Shown: positions 18,412-26,648 of the stretch, one piece after another
How positions within the stretch are numbered: position 1 is the stretch's first letter
Layout: each line of letters begins with the position of its first letter
Assembly: GCF_000021985.1 (NCBI RefSeq)
Contig: NC_011901.1
Location: 1,860,001-1,924,000, forward strand
Source: Thioalkalivibrio sulfidiphilus HL-EbGr7
Lineage (GTDB): Bacteria > Pseudomonadota > Gammaproteobacteria > Ectothiorhodospirales > Ectothiorhodospiraceae
Direction of reading: 5' to 3'
Length of the DNA stretch: 64,000 bases
Program-made: the position numbers and the translations under genes
The notes under the pieces: generated by a model
Seen by the model: the letters and a program-made list of their open reading frames with translations, nothing else
Databases searched by the model: none
Told to the model about the DNA's origin: nothing

Positions 18412-19065
18412 CTAAAAGAGACAAGGCTGTCGTTGTTCATGATGGCCTATCAAACCATCCTCAGGAATAGCCTTAATCGACTCACCAAACAGCATGAAGT
18501 TTTTAATTTCTAACGGAGCAACCATCTTAAGCCGCTCTTCATCATCGTTTCTGTACAGCTCCCGAAGCTCCATCAACAACCTGCCCAGCACATTCTGCCC
18601 GACCAGGATCTCACCATCATCATCGATCACCTTTGCACCCCAGAAAGCGTCCTTCTTCGACTGCTCCACGATTTCCTTGTCTTTTGTCACCAGAAGCCAC
18701 CGACCAAACTCCTTGTAGTTCTGCGCCAGCTTCACACGAAGACACCACCGCATTACGCCAACTCGCACTTGATCCCAGTCTGGACGTGAATCCTTCCGAT
18801 GGGGTTTGCTTTTCATCTTTGCGGCTATTGGGCTTTTTTGATCGATGATGACCCTCTGAACTTCAGGGAGGTGCGGGAATCGACAGGCTTGATAGAGCGC
18901 TTCCGACGTGAGAATCCGTACACAATTAACCCGAAGGGGATATCCAGATGCCATATTTGACAGAGCACCGAAGGTCTCTTTGGTTTTGTAAAACACCGCC
19001 GATTCCTTTCGATGGTAGGTGCGAACTTCACTGTCCAGCTCATCAAGCGAAATTTCATAGCTCAT
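18412..19065 (-). CDS. NADAR (YbiA-like) family protein
   Basis: NADAR proteins are N-glycosidases acting on ADP-ribose or riboflavin-pathway intermediates, and some act as antitoxins that remove ADP-ribose from guanine in DNA. The 217-aa sequence has the family's signature elements: FGALSNMASGYPL (like F-x-x-LSNF), LTSEALYQACRFP (like SxEHxYQAxK), RVGVMRWCLRVKLAQN and KDAFWGAK (like D-x-x-WGxG). A C-terminal tail of about 50 residues is not typical. GGAGG precedes the ATG. Operator O3 lies 75 bp upstream. With the following 320-aa gene it makes a two-gene operon that may be a toxin-antitoxin or base-modification defence pair. Confidence 0.8.
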   Translation of the reverse strand: MSYEISLDELDSEVRTYHRKESAVFYKTKETFGALSNMASGYPLRVNCVRILTSEALYQACRFPHLPEVQRVIIDQKSPIAAKMKSKPHRKDSRPDWDQVRVGVMRWCLRVKLAQNYKEFGRWLLVTKDKEIVEQSKKDAFWGAKVIDDDGEILVGQNVLGRLLMELRELYRNDDEERLKMVAPLEIKNFMLFGESIKAIPEDGLIGHHEQRQPCLF

Positions 19066-19140
19066 TGATCATACCTCCCGAGTGAATGAATCAAGCGCCC
19101 CAACCTTTGGGCTGAGGAACCGCTGATTATCAGACACATA

Positions 19141-19159
19141 TACGACACCATGCGTCGCA
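19141..19159. promoter_or_regulatory. Operator O3 (TACGAC-N7-GTCGCA) before the NADAR gene
   Basis: On the minus strand it reads TGCGACGCATGGTGTCGTA, differing from O5 at only four positions of 19. It lies in the 123-bp gap between the NERD-helicase stop and the NADAR start, 75 bp from the latter. It brings the NADAR pair into the putative WYL regulon. Confidence 0.65.
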
Positions 19160-19188
19160 TTAATCCTTGTCCTTCCTTTCAGAAGCGT

Positions 19189-21048
19189 TCATCGGGATTG
19201 ATTTCCTATGAGTTGCTTAACGAACTCGGACTCTTGGCTTGCGGTCAGCAGAAGCTTGTCCGTTGAACGGGTCATGGCCACATAGAGCAATTTCGCATCC
19301 GAGGCAGGATCGTCGTACTGACCCGGCAGACCCCCTATCCCTGGAATGACTACAACCGGGAACTCCAGACCCTTGCTGCTGTGCATCGTCATGACCTTGA
19401 CGCTATCCCGGGCCGGGTCAAAGGCCTTCTTCTCGACGGACTCCACGAGACTATCAACGGGTATACCCGATGCGCCCAATCCCTTTGTAAGCTGCTTGGC
19501 AAGATTGCGGGAGTGGCAGGTGACAGCCATATCTCGCCAGAGGACACCTTCACGGTTGAGCCGTGACAGCGTGTGTGCGATGTAGCGGATCTCTTCATCG
19601 AGAGATGAACACAGCTTCAGATACGGCGGTGGCCCATGGCGACCAGCCGCCTGGGGTTCGACCAGTGGCACATGGTCCTCGTCAGAGTCCGTCGGGTTCA
19701 GGTAATGCTTGGCGAATCGGTAGGCAAAATCGAGGATTTCATTGGTGTTGCGATAGTTGAGCTTCAGGATCGTGGTACGGCCACGGGCCTGTATACCGAC
19801 GCTGGAGAGGCTGAAATCAAGTGCCCTGTTCTTCTTGTAGATGGACTGGGCATCATCGTAGAGCAGCAGCAGGGACCCCTCGTCGGGATCGACCATCTGA
19901 ACGACCAGCCTGAGCCAGTCGGCATCGAAATCATGGCCCTCGTCGATCATCAGGGCGCCGTATTGTCCACGTGGGATCTGCCCCTTGTCAGTGGCCTCGA
20001 TCACCCTGGCAACCAGTTCTTCCAGGTAACGATCACCCGGTGCGGGTCGCTGCACGTGGTAGCGCTTGAGCTGCTCACCGCACCAGTCGTGGAAGTGGTA
20101 AACGTGGACCCGATCGTTGATGGCCTGCGCCTCCATCATGCCGCGCAACCGGGCTGCCAGGGTGATATTGAAACAGATGACGAGGATGGGCTTGTGCAGA
20201 AGGCGGGCCAGGTAGAGGCAGCGGTACCCTAGAATCAGCGTCTTGCCAGAGCCCGCCACACCATGGATGACCCGATGCCCCTGGCCGAGACTCCGGGCCA
20301 GCTGCTCCTGCTGCATGTCCATCACTTTGATCAGGTCAGGAATCAGTTCGTCAGCTGAGTTGCCTTCCTCGCCCCCTGCCCCATCAGCAGGTGTCTCGTC
20401 GAACAACCCCGCCTGACCGTCCCCGATCCGGATCTCAGGAAAGATATGCCAGCGCACCCGGTCGATCTGTGGAAGGCTCATCTGGCGCGCAAAGCTGACA
20501 TTGAACATATCCCAGAGACGCTTCTGGAACTCCTCCGGATCAGTGCTCTCCATCATCTCGTCACGGCAGATCACCTGGTGCTCTGGCATGACCTCAGCCA
20601 TGCCACTGCTATTGAACTGCTCGCGGCTGATCTGGGTCAGGACCACACCATAGCCATAAGGAAAGCAGAGCTTGCCCTGATAGCGTCCAGAGGGGTTGAC
20701 CAGCTGCGGATCGCTTTCAAGACGGTTGACCAGCTGGTAAGCGCACTGGCGCACCTGTTCCAGGGGATTGCTGGCGGTCTTCAACCCATTGGGCGTCAGC
20801 AGGGTTACGCTGCTTCTATCAAGGCTGTGGATGGTCTCCATCTTCCAGTCCTTGACCTCGAGCAACAGAAGACCACGGGCGGGATGCAGGACAATGAAGT
20901 CCGAATATCGTTGCCGCCGTCCCACTGGCATCTCGTACCAGCAGAGATAGTCATCTTCCAGATGACTCTCGAGACGACGCGCAAAACGCTTCTCACCGGC
21001 CTGCATGCGACCAAGGCAACTGTTGAGTGATGGAATCAACGTTGCCAT
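19189..21048 (-). CDS. NERD-domain UvrD-like helicase
   Basis: A 619-aa protein with an N-terminal NERD nuclease-related domain (about residues 15-130; YSDFIVLHPARGLLLLEVKDWK, part, containing the D...E-V-K nuclease pattern) and a C-terminal SF1A UvrD-type helicase. Helicase motifs: Walker A GVAGSGKT (about 265-272), motif II region LMIDEGHDFD, motif III-like LLYDDAQSIY, motif V MTMHSSKGLEFPVVVI and motif VI LLYVAMTRSTDKL. It is the last gene of the leftward run that starts with hsdM and lies 83 bp after the DUF4011 helicase gene. It probably acts with that protein on foreign or damaged DNA; the substrate is not known. Confidence 0.88.
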   Translation of the reverse strand: MATLIPSLNSCLGRMQAGEKRFARRLESHLEDDYLCWYEMPVGRRQRYSDFIVLHPARGLLLLEVKDWKMETIHSLDRSSVTLLTPNGLKTASNPLEQVRQCAYQLVNRLESDPQLVNPSGRYQGKLCFPYGYGVVLTQISREQFNSSGMAEVMPEHQVICRDEMMESTDPEEFQKRLWDMFNVSFARQMSLPQIDRVRWHIFPEIRIGDGQAGLFDETPADGAGGEEGNSADELIPDLIKVMDMQQEQLARSLGQGHRVIHGVAGSGKTLILGYRCLYLARLLHKPILVICFNITLAARLRGMMEAQAINDRVHVYHFHDWCGEQLKRYHVQRPAPGDRYLEELVARVIEATDKGQIPRGQYGALMIDEGHDFDADWLRLVVQMVDPDEGSLLLLYDDAQSIYKKNRALDFSLSSVGIQARGRTTILKLNYRNTNEILDFAYRFAKHYLNPTDSDEDHVPLVEPQAAGRHGPPPYLKLCSSLDEEIRYIAHTLSRLNREGVLWRDMAVTCHSRNLAKQLTKGLGASGIPVDSLVESVEKKAFDPARDSVKVMTMHSSKGLEFPVVVIPGIGGLPGQYDDPASDAKLLYVAMTRSTDKLLLTASQESEFVKQLIGNQSR

Positions 21049-21131
21049 GGATGCTCACCACACAATGTCATAGCCATGTCATCGCCTTCCCTGTGACGCC
21101 CAGATCCGCTTTTGGGTGGAACAACTTTCGA

Positions 21132-24100
21132 TCAGCCCTCTTCCCCGATCTGGAGTCGATCGGACACAGACCTCAGGGCGCGCGTCTCGATCATTTCGTC
21201 GAGTACCACCTGCAGACGTTCCCGCACGCTTGCGGTAAGCCGCTTGAATCCAAGCAAATTAATCGCGGCGGCCATGCAGTCATCAGGATGGATTGAATGC
21301 GCGTCCTTCACGGTGTGATACAGGGCATACACCAGCTCGGTGTCCGGGACATACTCGAACTTGTTCGGCGCATCAGGGGATGCACACCAGTCCCGGATCT
21401 CAGGAACAGAAGATTCGTCCTTGGGATATGCGAACTCCCCATCGAAGCTGATCAGATTACCGCGTTCCAACTTGTTGATGATATCGAGAATCCTTTGCTG
21501 GATCCTCGAACCGGCTCGTGACAGACCCACAGCGCTCAGAATTCGGCTTGTCAGGACCTGGGTATGGACAGGCCCCTCCCCCTCAACAACTGCCAGAACG
21601 GCCGAAGATAGCTTGGCTTCGGTAATATCCAGGAAATTTACAACGTTCCTGGGAAGGCCAAGCGTCTTCACATCCACCGGCTGATAAGGCGGGATACTGG
21701 CCTGGCTGCCCTGCGCGGGCACAGCCACCCGCTCGATCAACGGTCCTTTTGGAGTCCTATTCGCTCCGTCATGCGGGTTTTTAACTACGTTTACGCCCTT
21801 TACCGAGGCCTCGGCACTGCGAAGAGCGGATTCGATAGATTCTCGGAGACGATCGATCTCTCCACGGGCATTTCGGAACCACTCGGTGCTCCAGATCCGG
21901 TGAAAACTCCAACCCAGACCTTCGAGCACCGACTGTCGCAACCTGTCCCGTTCCCTGGCGATAGCGCTGCTGTGGTAGCTGGCGCCATCACACTCCACGG
22001 CCAGTATGTAGCGTCCCGGTTGGGCCGGGTCACGCACGGCGAGGTCTATGTAGAACCCCTTGCTTCCCACCTGGGGCTGGACTTCGTACCCCAGCCTCTC
22101 AATAGCCCGCATGACCTCGAGTTCGAACGGGGAATCCGGCTCCCGCTCTGTCTCCTGTCCTTTGGGCAGGTCCCCTGTCTCCGCATAATGCAGGAAGGCC
22201 TTAAGCGCCCTGACACCGAAGGGTGAATTCGCGTCGACTCTGAGGTCGTCTGCCCGGAAGTTCGCGAACACATCCATGGCAAGCCTTGAACGTGTAATCA
22301 ATACGTTCAGTCGGCGCTCTCCCCCCTGCCCGTTCAGAGGGCCGAAGTTCTGCCCCAGCTGCCCCGTTGCAGTGAAGCCATAGCCGACACTGATGAAAAT
22401 CACATCCCGCTCATCACCCTGTACGTTTTCAAGGTTCTTGATGAAAAACTCGTCTCCACCGTCATGGTGACGGAAGAACGCCTCGGTTTCCGGATGTTCT
22501 CTGCGTAGGCGTTCGACTTCCAGCAGGATGACCTCGCGTTGTGCGGTACTGAATGCCACGACCCCCAGGGACAACTCCGGTGTCGCCATGGCATGGTCCA
22601 TGACAGCACGCGCCACCGCTTGTGCCTCTCCCAGATTTGCCCGGGACCCGCCCCGGTCATAGTGTGTATGCGCCAGATGATGGAAACGCAGACCACGCGC
22701 ATGCGGGTTGCTCCCGGGGCTCGGGAAGATCAGCAATTGATTCTGGTAGAACTGATCGTTCGATACCGCAATCAGCGAATGATGGCGGCTTCTGTAGTGC
22801 CAGCGCAGCATGCGCTCCGGAACGCCCTGCGCAAGCATCAGGCCGAGGATGCTTTCCACGTCGGCGGTCGCGCTTAGTTCAGCCTCCTCGTCACTGATCT
22901 CCACTGCCCGGCTGAAGAAATTGGTGGGCGGCATCTGCTTGCTGTCACCGACCACCACAGCCTGGTTGCCGCGGATGATCGCTCCCAGCGCCTCCGGAGC
23001 AGGGATCTGACTGGCTTCGTCAAAAATCACCAGGTCGAAATGGATCTTGCCCTGTGGCAGATACGTGGCCACGGACATGGGACTCATCATGAACACCGGC
23101 TTGATGCGCTGGATGACACTACCCGCTTCGCTCATAAGACGTCGAATCGGAAGATGACGACGCTTTTTGGAGAATTCCCGTCGCAGAATGTCCATTTCAC
23201 CGGCAGCATGGAACGATGGCAGCGCCTCATGGAGGTGACTGACCAGTTTTTCCTGGGCAAAACTGAACGCCGACTGATCCAACTGTGAAAATTCCCGGAT
23301 CATGCGCTCATGGGCCAGACGATCGAACTGTCCGATACGTGCCTTGTCCGCATAGGCGCTATCCACCAACCCGGAGAAATAGCTGTGCCGAAGCCAGTCC
23401 ACGAGCACGTCCGGAGATTTCCGCCAGTCGCGAAGCTGTGATATCAGGCTGCCCAGACCAGCCGCCTCGATCTCCTTCTCCAGTTGATTGAAACGCGTCA
23501 TGGCATACAGTCTGGAGGTGTCCCTCCAGCCTTGGAGCAAATTCCGCCAGTCCGCCAGGCTGTACTCGACGCCCTCCTGGACCTCCCAACGCAACAAAAG
23601 CTTGAGATCACCCAGCATGGACTGAAGCTGGGATGACTGCTTTTCCAGACCCTCCACATGTCCTTCCCAGGACTTGAGGTCCGGATCGCCCTCAAGGAAA
23701 TCGGCGAGCCCCTCGGGCAGGTCACCTTTCCCAATGGCCTCGTAGAGTTCGATGATCCAGGAAGACAGCCTCTCCAGCACAGGCCAGTCGGAGCGGACAC
23801 CCTGCCACTGCGCGCCAAACAGGGAACGGCAAACGGGTTCAAGCTCCCGGAATCGCTTGCTGTGTCTCTGGTAAGCCAGGAGGTCATCCACCCAGGCCAG
23901 CCACTGGGTGGGCTTCCCCGTCAGCGGCCCTTTCATCAGTCCGCGCAGATCCGTCTTTGCCTTGCGATAGGCGCCGGAAAACACCCGCCACCATTTATCC
24001 GCGCGCCCGGCCAGCCCCATGCGGACCGGCAACAGGTCCGCCTCGAAGGCCGCGTCGATGAACACCTCAGACAATGCGGCCCTCAAGCGTGCCATTTCCG

Positions 24101-25859
24101 CGCCGCTGGAGACGGCCTCGCGAATATCGTCTCGACGTACCTGCCATTCATGGGTACTGACCCTGATACCCTGGAGATGCGGCGCATCCAGTGCCCGCTT
24201 TCCCGCCCGGTGGAGGACGCTGATGTCGGAGAAGCTGGTGGGGCTCGGGACTTTCATGGCCTGGGCCAGGCCATGGGCATCGTCCATGAGCTGCTGCAAG
24301 CGTGTGGACGAGTCAGACACCAGTCGCGTCAGTACCTGATCCTCGTTCGGAGAGAGGGAATCCCGCCTGGAGCGATTGAACGGGTTGTCATCACTCGGTC
24401 CGAATTCTCGCAGGTGGTCACGCACACCCGCCATGGCGCGTTCACCCCGGCCGAGGGCCTCGCGATCCCAGTGACGCAACAGGTCGAAAGGGATCAGCGG
24501 CAGTTCGTCCAGGCGCGAATCCTTCCTGAGCTGCAGCATGTGGCCCAGGCACTGCACGTAGTTCAGACCGGAACTGAGTACCGGCGCGCCCACATCCTCG
24601 ACATAGCCATCGAGATACTCACGCACTTCCCTGAGACGCCGATAGTCCGCCTCCCTGTCAGGCGAGGTCGGCTTGCCCTGATCGAATACCGCTTTAAGGG
24701 ACTCAAGCACCGCCTTCTTGTTGCTCTTGTGGCTGTGCAGTTCCAGGACCGAATCGCCCAGGTGGCATTCGTCCAGGCGTGTCTTCACCACCTCCAGCGC
24801 CGCCATCTTCTGGGCGACAAACAACACCGTCTTACCCCGGGCCAGGGCCTCCCCGACCAGGTTCGTGATGGTCTGGGATTTGCCCGTCCCGGGAGGCCCC
24901 TGGATGACAAGGTTGGCCCCCTCCATGACAGCCAGAATCGCCTCCATCTGGCTTGAGTCTGCATCTTTCACCAGATGCAGGGTCTCCGGCTCCCGAAGGG
25001 CATCATGCCCGGTGACCCCTTCAAGAAGGTCCGCATCGCTCTGAAAACCGCTCTCGAAGAGTTTCTTGAGCTGCATGTTCTCCAGCAATGCGCTTTCATC
25101 CGGCCAGTTGCCTGGATCCAGATCCACGTACATCTGGAACTTGCCGAAGGAGAAGAAGCCAAGGACCATGCGATCCGGATGCACCCGCCAACGCGCCTGG
25201 TTGGCGATGGTCGTCTCCACCGCCTCAAGGTAGGCCGAGAAATCGAACTCATCCTCGAAATCGGGCAGTTGCAGGCGGAATTCGCCCTTCAGTTTGGCGC
25301 CGAGATTCAAGTTGGGGCCTAAATCCGACCCGGTGTAGGTAACTCTGTACCGGCTCTTGACGGACTCTCGGCTGAGCTCGACGGGCACGAGCACCAGAGG
25401 CGCGAAGCGGGGCGTCTGGGCATTTGGGTCCTCGTACCACTCCAGGAAACCCAGGGCCAGGTACAGAACGTCGATACCCTGCTCCTGCAGCAGGGTATGG
25501 GCCTCGCTCTCCATCTTGATCAGGCGGGCGTCCAGGCGATCGTCGGAGAGACGGGTTGGCAGTTGCCGGGTGTTCAGGGCTTCCCAGGCGAAGTCCACGG
25601 CAGCTTCCGCTTCATCCCCCGCTTCGGACAGAATCTCGCCTTCGAGATCGTCCTGTTCATCCCCCTCCCCATCCTCGGCCAGCCCCCGGAAACCAAATGC
25701 CTTGCGTTCGGCAGTCAGTGTCTGGAAGACGAAGGACGTGTCTCCCTCCATGATCTCCAGGAACTTGCTGTTCCTGGGTACATGCAACATGGGGTTCCCC
25801 CGAAGCCCCATATCCAGCAATTCCTGACGGGCAAGCTCCAGCTGCGCTTTGATGCTCAT
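21132..25859 (-). CDS. DUF4011 / SF1 helicase / Vsr-like endonuclease / DUF3320 giant protein
   Basis: A 1575-aa multidomain protein. An N-terminal DUF4011 domain (about residues 5-230) is followed by an SF1B (UPF1-like) helicase: Walker A GPPGTGKSQT (321-330), motif II LVIFDEASQ, motif III GDSKQMPPT and motif V/VI regions VQGDERDVIFIS and LNVLITRSRLAM. A long insert with helical character lies between motifs Ia and II. A Vsr/MTES_1575-type PD-(D/E)XK nuclease occupies about 1245-1335 (FYIDLAVRD, VECDG, HRIWSTEWF), and a DUF3320-like winged-helix region about 1410-1560. Proteins of this build are common in defence islands next to restriction systems. It starts 72 bp after the YgjP-like gene, so it is probably co-transcribed with hsdR. 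Confidence 0.9.
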   Translation of the reverse strand: MSIKAQLELARQELLDMGLRGNPMLHVPRNSKFLEIMEGDTSFVFQTLTAERKAFGFRGLAEDGEGDEQDDLEGEILSEAGDEAEAAVDFAWEALNTRQLPTRLSDDRLDARLIKMESEAHTLLQEQGIDVLYLALGFLEWYEDPNAQTPRFAPLVLVPVELSRESVKSRYRVTYTGSDLGPNLNLGAKLKGEFRLQLPDFEDEFDFSAYLEAVETTIANQARWRVHPDRMVLGFFSFGKFQMYVDLDPGNWPDESALLENMQLKKLFESGFQSDADLLEGVTGHDALREPETLHLVKDADSSQMEAILAVMEGANLVIQGPPGTGKSQTITNLVGEALARGKTVLFVAQKMAALEVVKTRLDECHLGDSVLELHSHKSNKKAVLESLKAVFDQGKPTSPDREADYRRLREVREYLDGYVEDVGAPVLSSGLNYVQCLGHMLQLRKDSRLDELPLIPFDLLRHWDREALGRGERAMAGVRDHLREFGPSDDNPFNRSRRDSLSPNEDQVLTRLVSDSSTRLQQLMDDAHGLAQAMKVPSPTSFSDISVLHRAGKRALDAPHLQGIRVSTHEWQVRRDDIREAVSSGAEMARLRAALSEVFIDAAFEADLLPVRMGLAGRADKWWRVFSGAYRKAKTDLRGLMKGPLTGKPTQWLAWVDDLLAYQRHSKRFRELEPVCRSLFGAQWQGVRSDWPVLERLSSWIIELYEAIGKGDLPEGLADFLEGDPDLKSWEGHVEGLEKQSSQLQSMLGDLKLLLRWEVQEGVEYSLADWRNLLQGWRDTSRLYAMTRFNQLEKEIEAAGLGSLISQLRDWRKSPDVLVDWLRHSYFSGLVDSAYADKARIGQFDRLAHERMIREFSQLDQSAFSFAQEKLVSHLHEALPSFHAAGEMDILRREFSKKRRHLPIRRLMSEAGSVIQRIKPVFMMSPMSVATYLPQGKIHFDLVIFDEASQIPAPEALGAIIRGNQAVVVGDSKQMPPTNFFSRAVEISDEEAELSATADVESILGLMLAQGVPERMLRWHYRSRHHSLIAVSNDQFYQNQLLIFPSPGSNPHARGLRFHHLAHTHYDRGGSRANLGEAQAVARAVMDHAMATPELSLGVVAFSTAQREVILLEVERLRREHPETEAFFRHHDGGDEFFIKNLENVQGDERDVIFISVGYGFTATGQLGQNFGPLNGQGGERRLNVLITRSRLAMDVFANFRADDLRVDANSPFGVRALKAFLHYAETGDLPKGQETEREPDSPFELEVMRAIERLGYEVQPQVGSKGFYIDLAVRDPAQPGRYILAVECDGASYHSSAIARERDRLRQSVLEGLGWSFHRIWSTEWFRNARGEIDRLRESIESALRSAEASVKGVNVVKNPHDGANRTPKGPLIERVAVPAQGSQASIPPYQPVDVKTLGLPRNVVNFLDITEAKLSSAVLAVVEGEGPVHTQVLTSRILSAVGLSRAGSRIQQRILDIINKLERGNLISFDGEFAYPKDESSVPEIRDWCASPDAPNKFEYVPDTELVYALYHTVKDAHSIHPDDCMAAAINLLGFKRLTASVRERLQVVLDEMIETRALRSVSDRLQIGEEG

Positions 25860-25931
25860 GTGTTCGTTCCGTTTCCCCGAAAAACAACTTGTTATGGTAT
25901 GGCGCCCGGCTCTCAGGCCCGGCTTGCTATC

Positions 25932-26648
25932 TCAGTACGCCCACTCCTCATGCCCCAGCGGTTCGGCGTTCAGCCGTTTCCGGGCGTGCTGCCAGTGGGG
26001 CAGGAACCGGTCCATCAGGGCCCTGAAGCGCTCTGTGTGGTTGCGCTCCAGGAGGTGCACCATTTCGTGCACGATGATGTACTCCAGGCATTCCCTGGGC
26101 TTCTTGGCCAGCTCCGAGTTGAGGCGGATGGTGGCGGCGTTCGGGTTGCAGCTGCCCCATTGGGTCTTCATGCGCTGCACGTAATAACGGGAGACCTTCA
26201 CCCCCATCACCGGCTCCCACTTGGCGATGAGCCCTGGCGCCACCGCCCGAATCTGCTCCCGGTACCACTGATTCATCACCGCATCACGGGTCTCCACGTC
26301 AGCACCCGGGCGCACCTGTAACAGAATGCGGCTGTGCTTGCGGCTGACCCTGGGGGCGGCATCGGCTTCCTGAACGCTCAGCAGGTAGCGCCTGCCCCAG
26401 AGGTAGTGGCTTTCGCGGTCCAGGTATTCCCGGGGAGGCTGACGATCCTGCTCCCGCAGTTTCTTCTGCTGATCGCGGATCCAGCCAAGCTTGGATATGG
26501 CGAAGGCGCGAAGGGTCTGGATATTCGTTCGCCTGGGCGCGGTGATACGGACCGTACCCGTGGGCGGGTAGACGCTCAGGTGCACGTGCTTGATGTCCTT
26601 GTACACCACCTCCACGATGGTGCCGCCCAGGTCCAGGGTGTTGCTCAT
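25932..26648 (-). CDS. YgjP-like zinc metallopeptidase (DUF45/M48 type)
   Basis: A 238-aa WSS1/SprT-type gluzincin. The active site is HEMVHLLERNH, followed by TERFRALM, and the conserved RMKTQWGSC lies just before it. This matches the YgjP family, which commonly rides behind hsdR in type I restriction operons. The start ATG at 26648 overlaps the hsdR stop (TGATG); a TTG one codon upstream is also possible. The role beside HsdR is unproven; protein processing or control of the restriction complex is often suggested. Confidence 0.9.
   Translation of the reverse strand: MSNTLDLGGTIVEVVYKDIKHVHLSVYPPTGTVRITAPRRTNIQTLRAFAISKLGWIRDQQKKLREQDRQPPREYLDRESHYLWGRRYLLSVQEADAAPRVSRKHSRILLQVRPGADVETRDAVMNQWYREQIRAVAPGLIAKWEPVMGVKVSRYYVQRMKTQWGSCNPNAATIRLNSELAKKPRECLEYIIVHEMVHLLERNHTERFRALMDRFLPHWQHARKRLNAEPLGHEEWAY

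Noticed and set aside
26424-26440. TTCCCGGGGAGG as a copy of the tRNA-Asn 3' end
   Set aside because: Only about 9 bases match and it lies inside the YgjP-like gene; not an attachment site.
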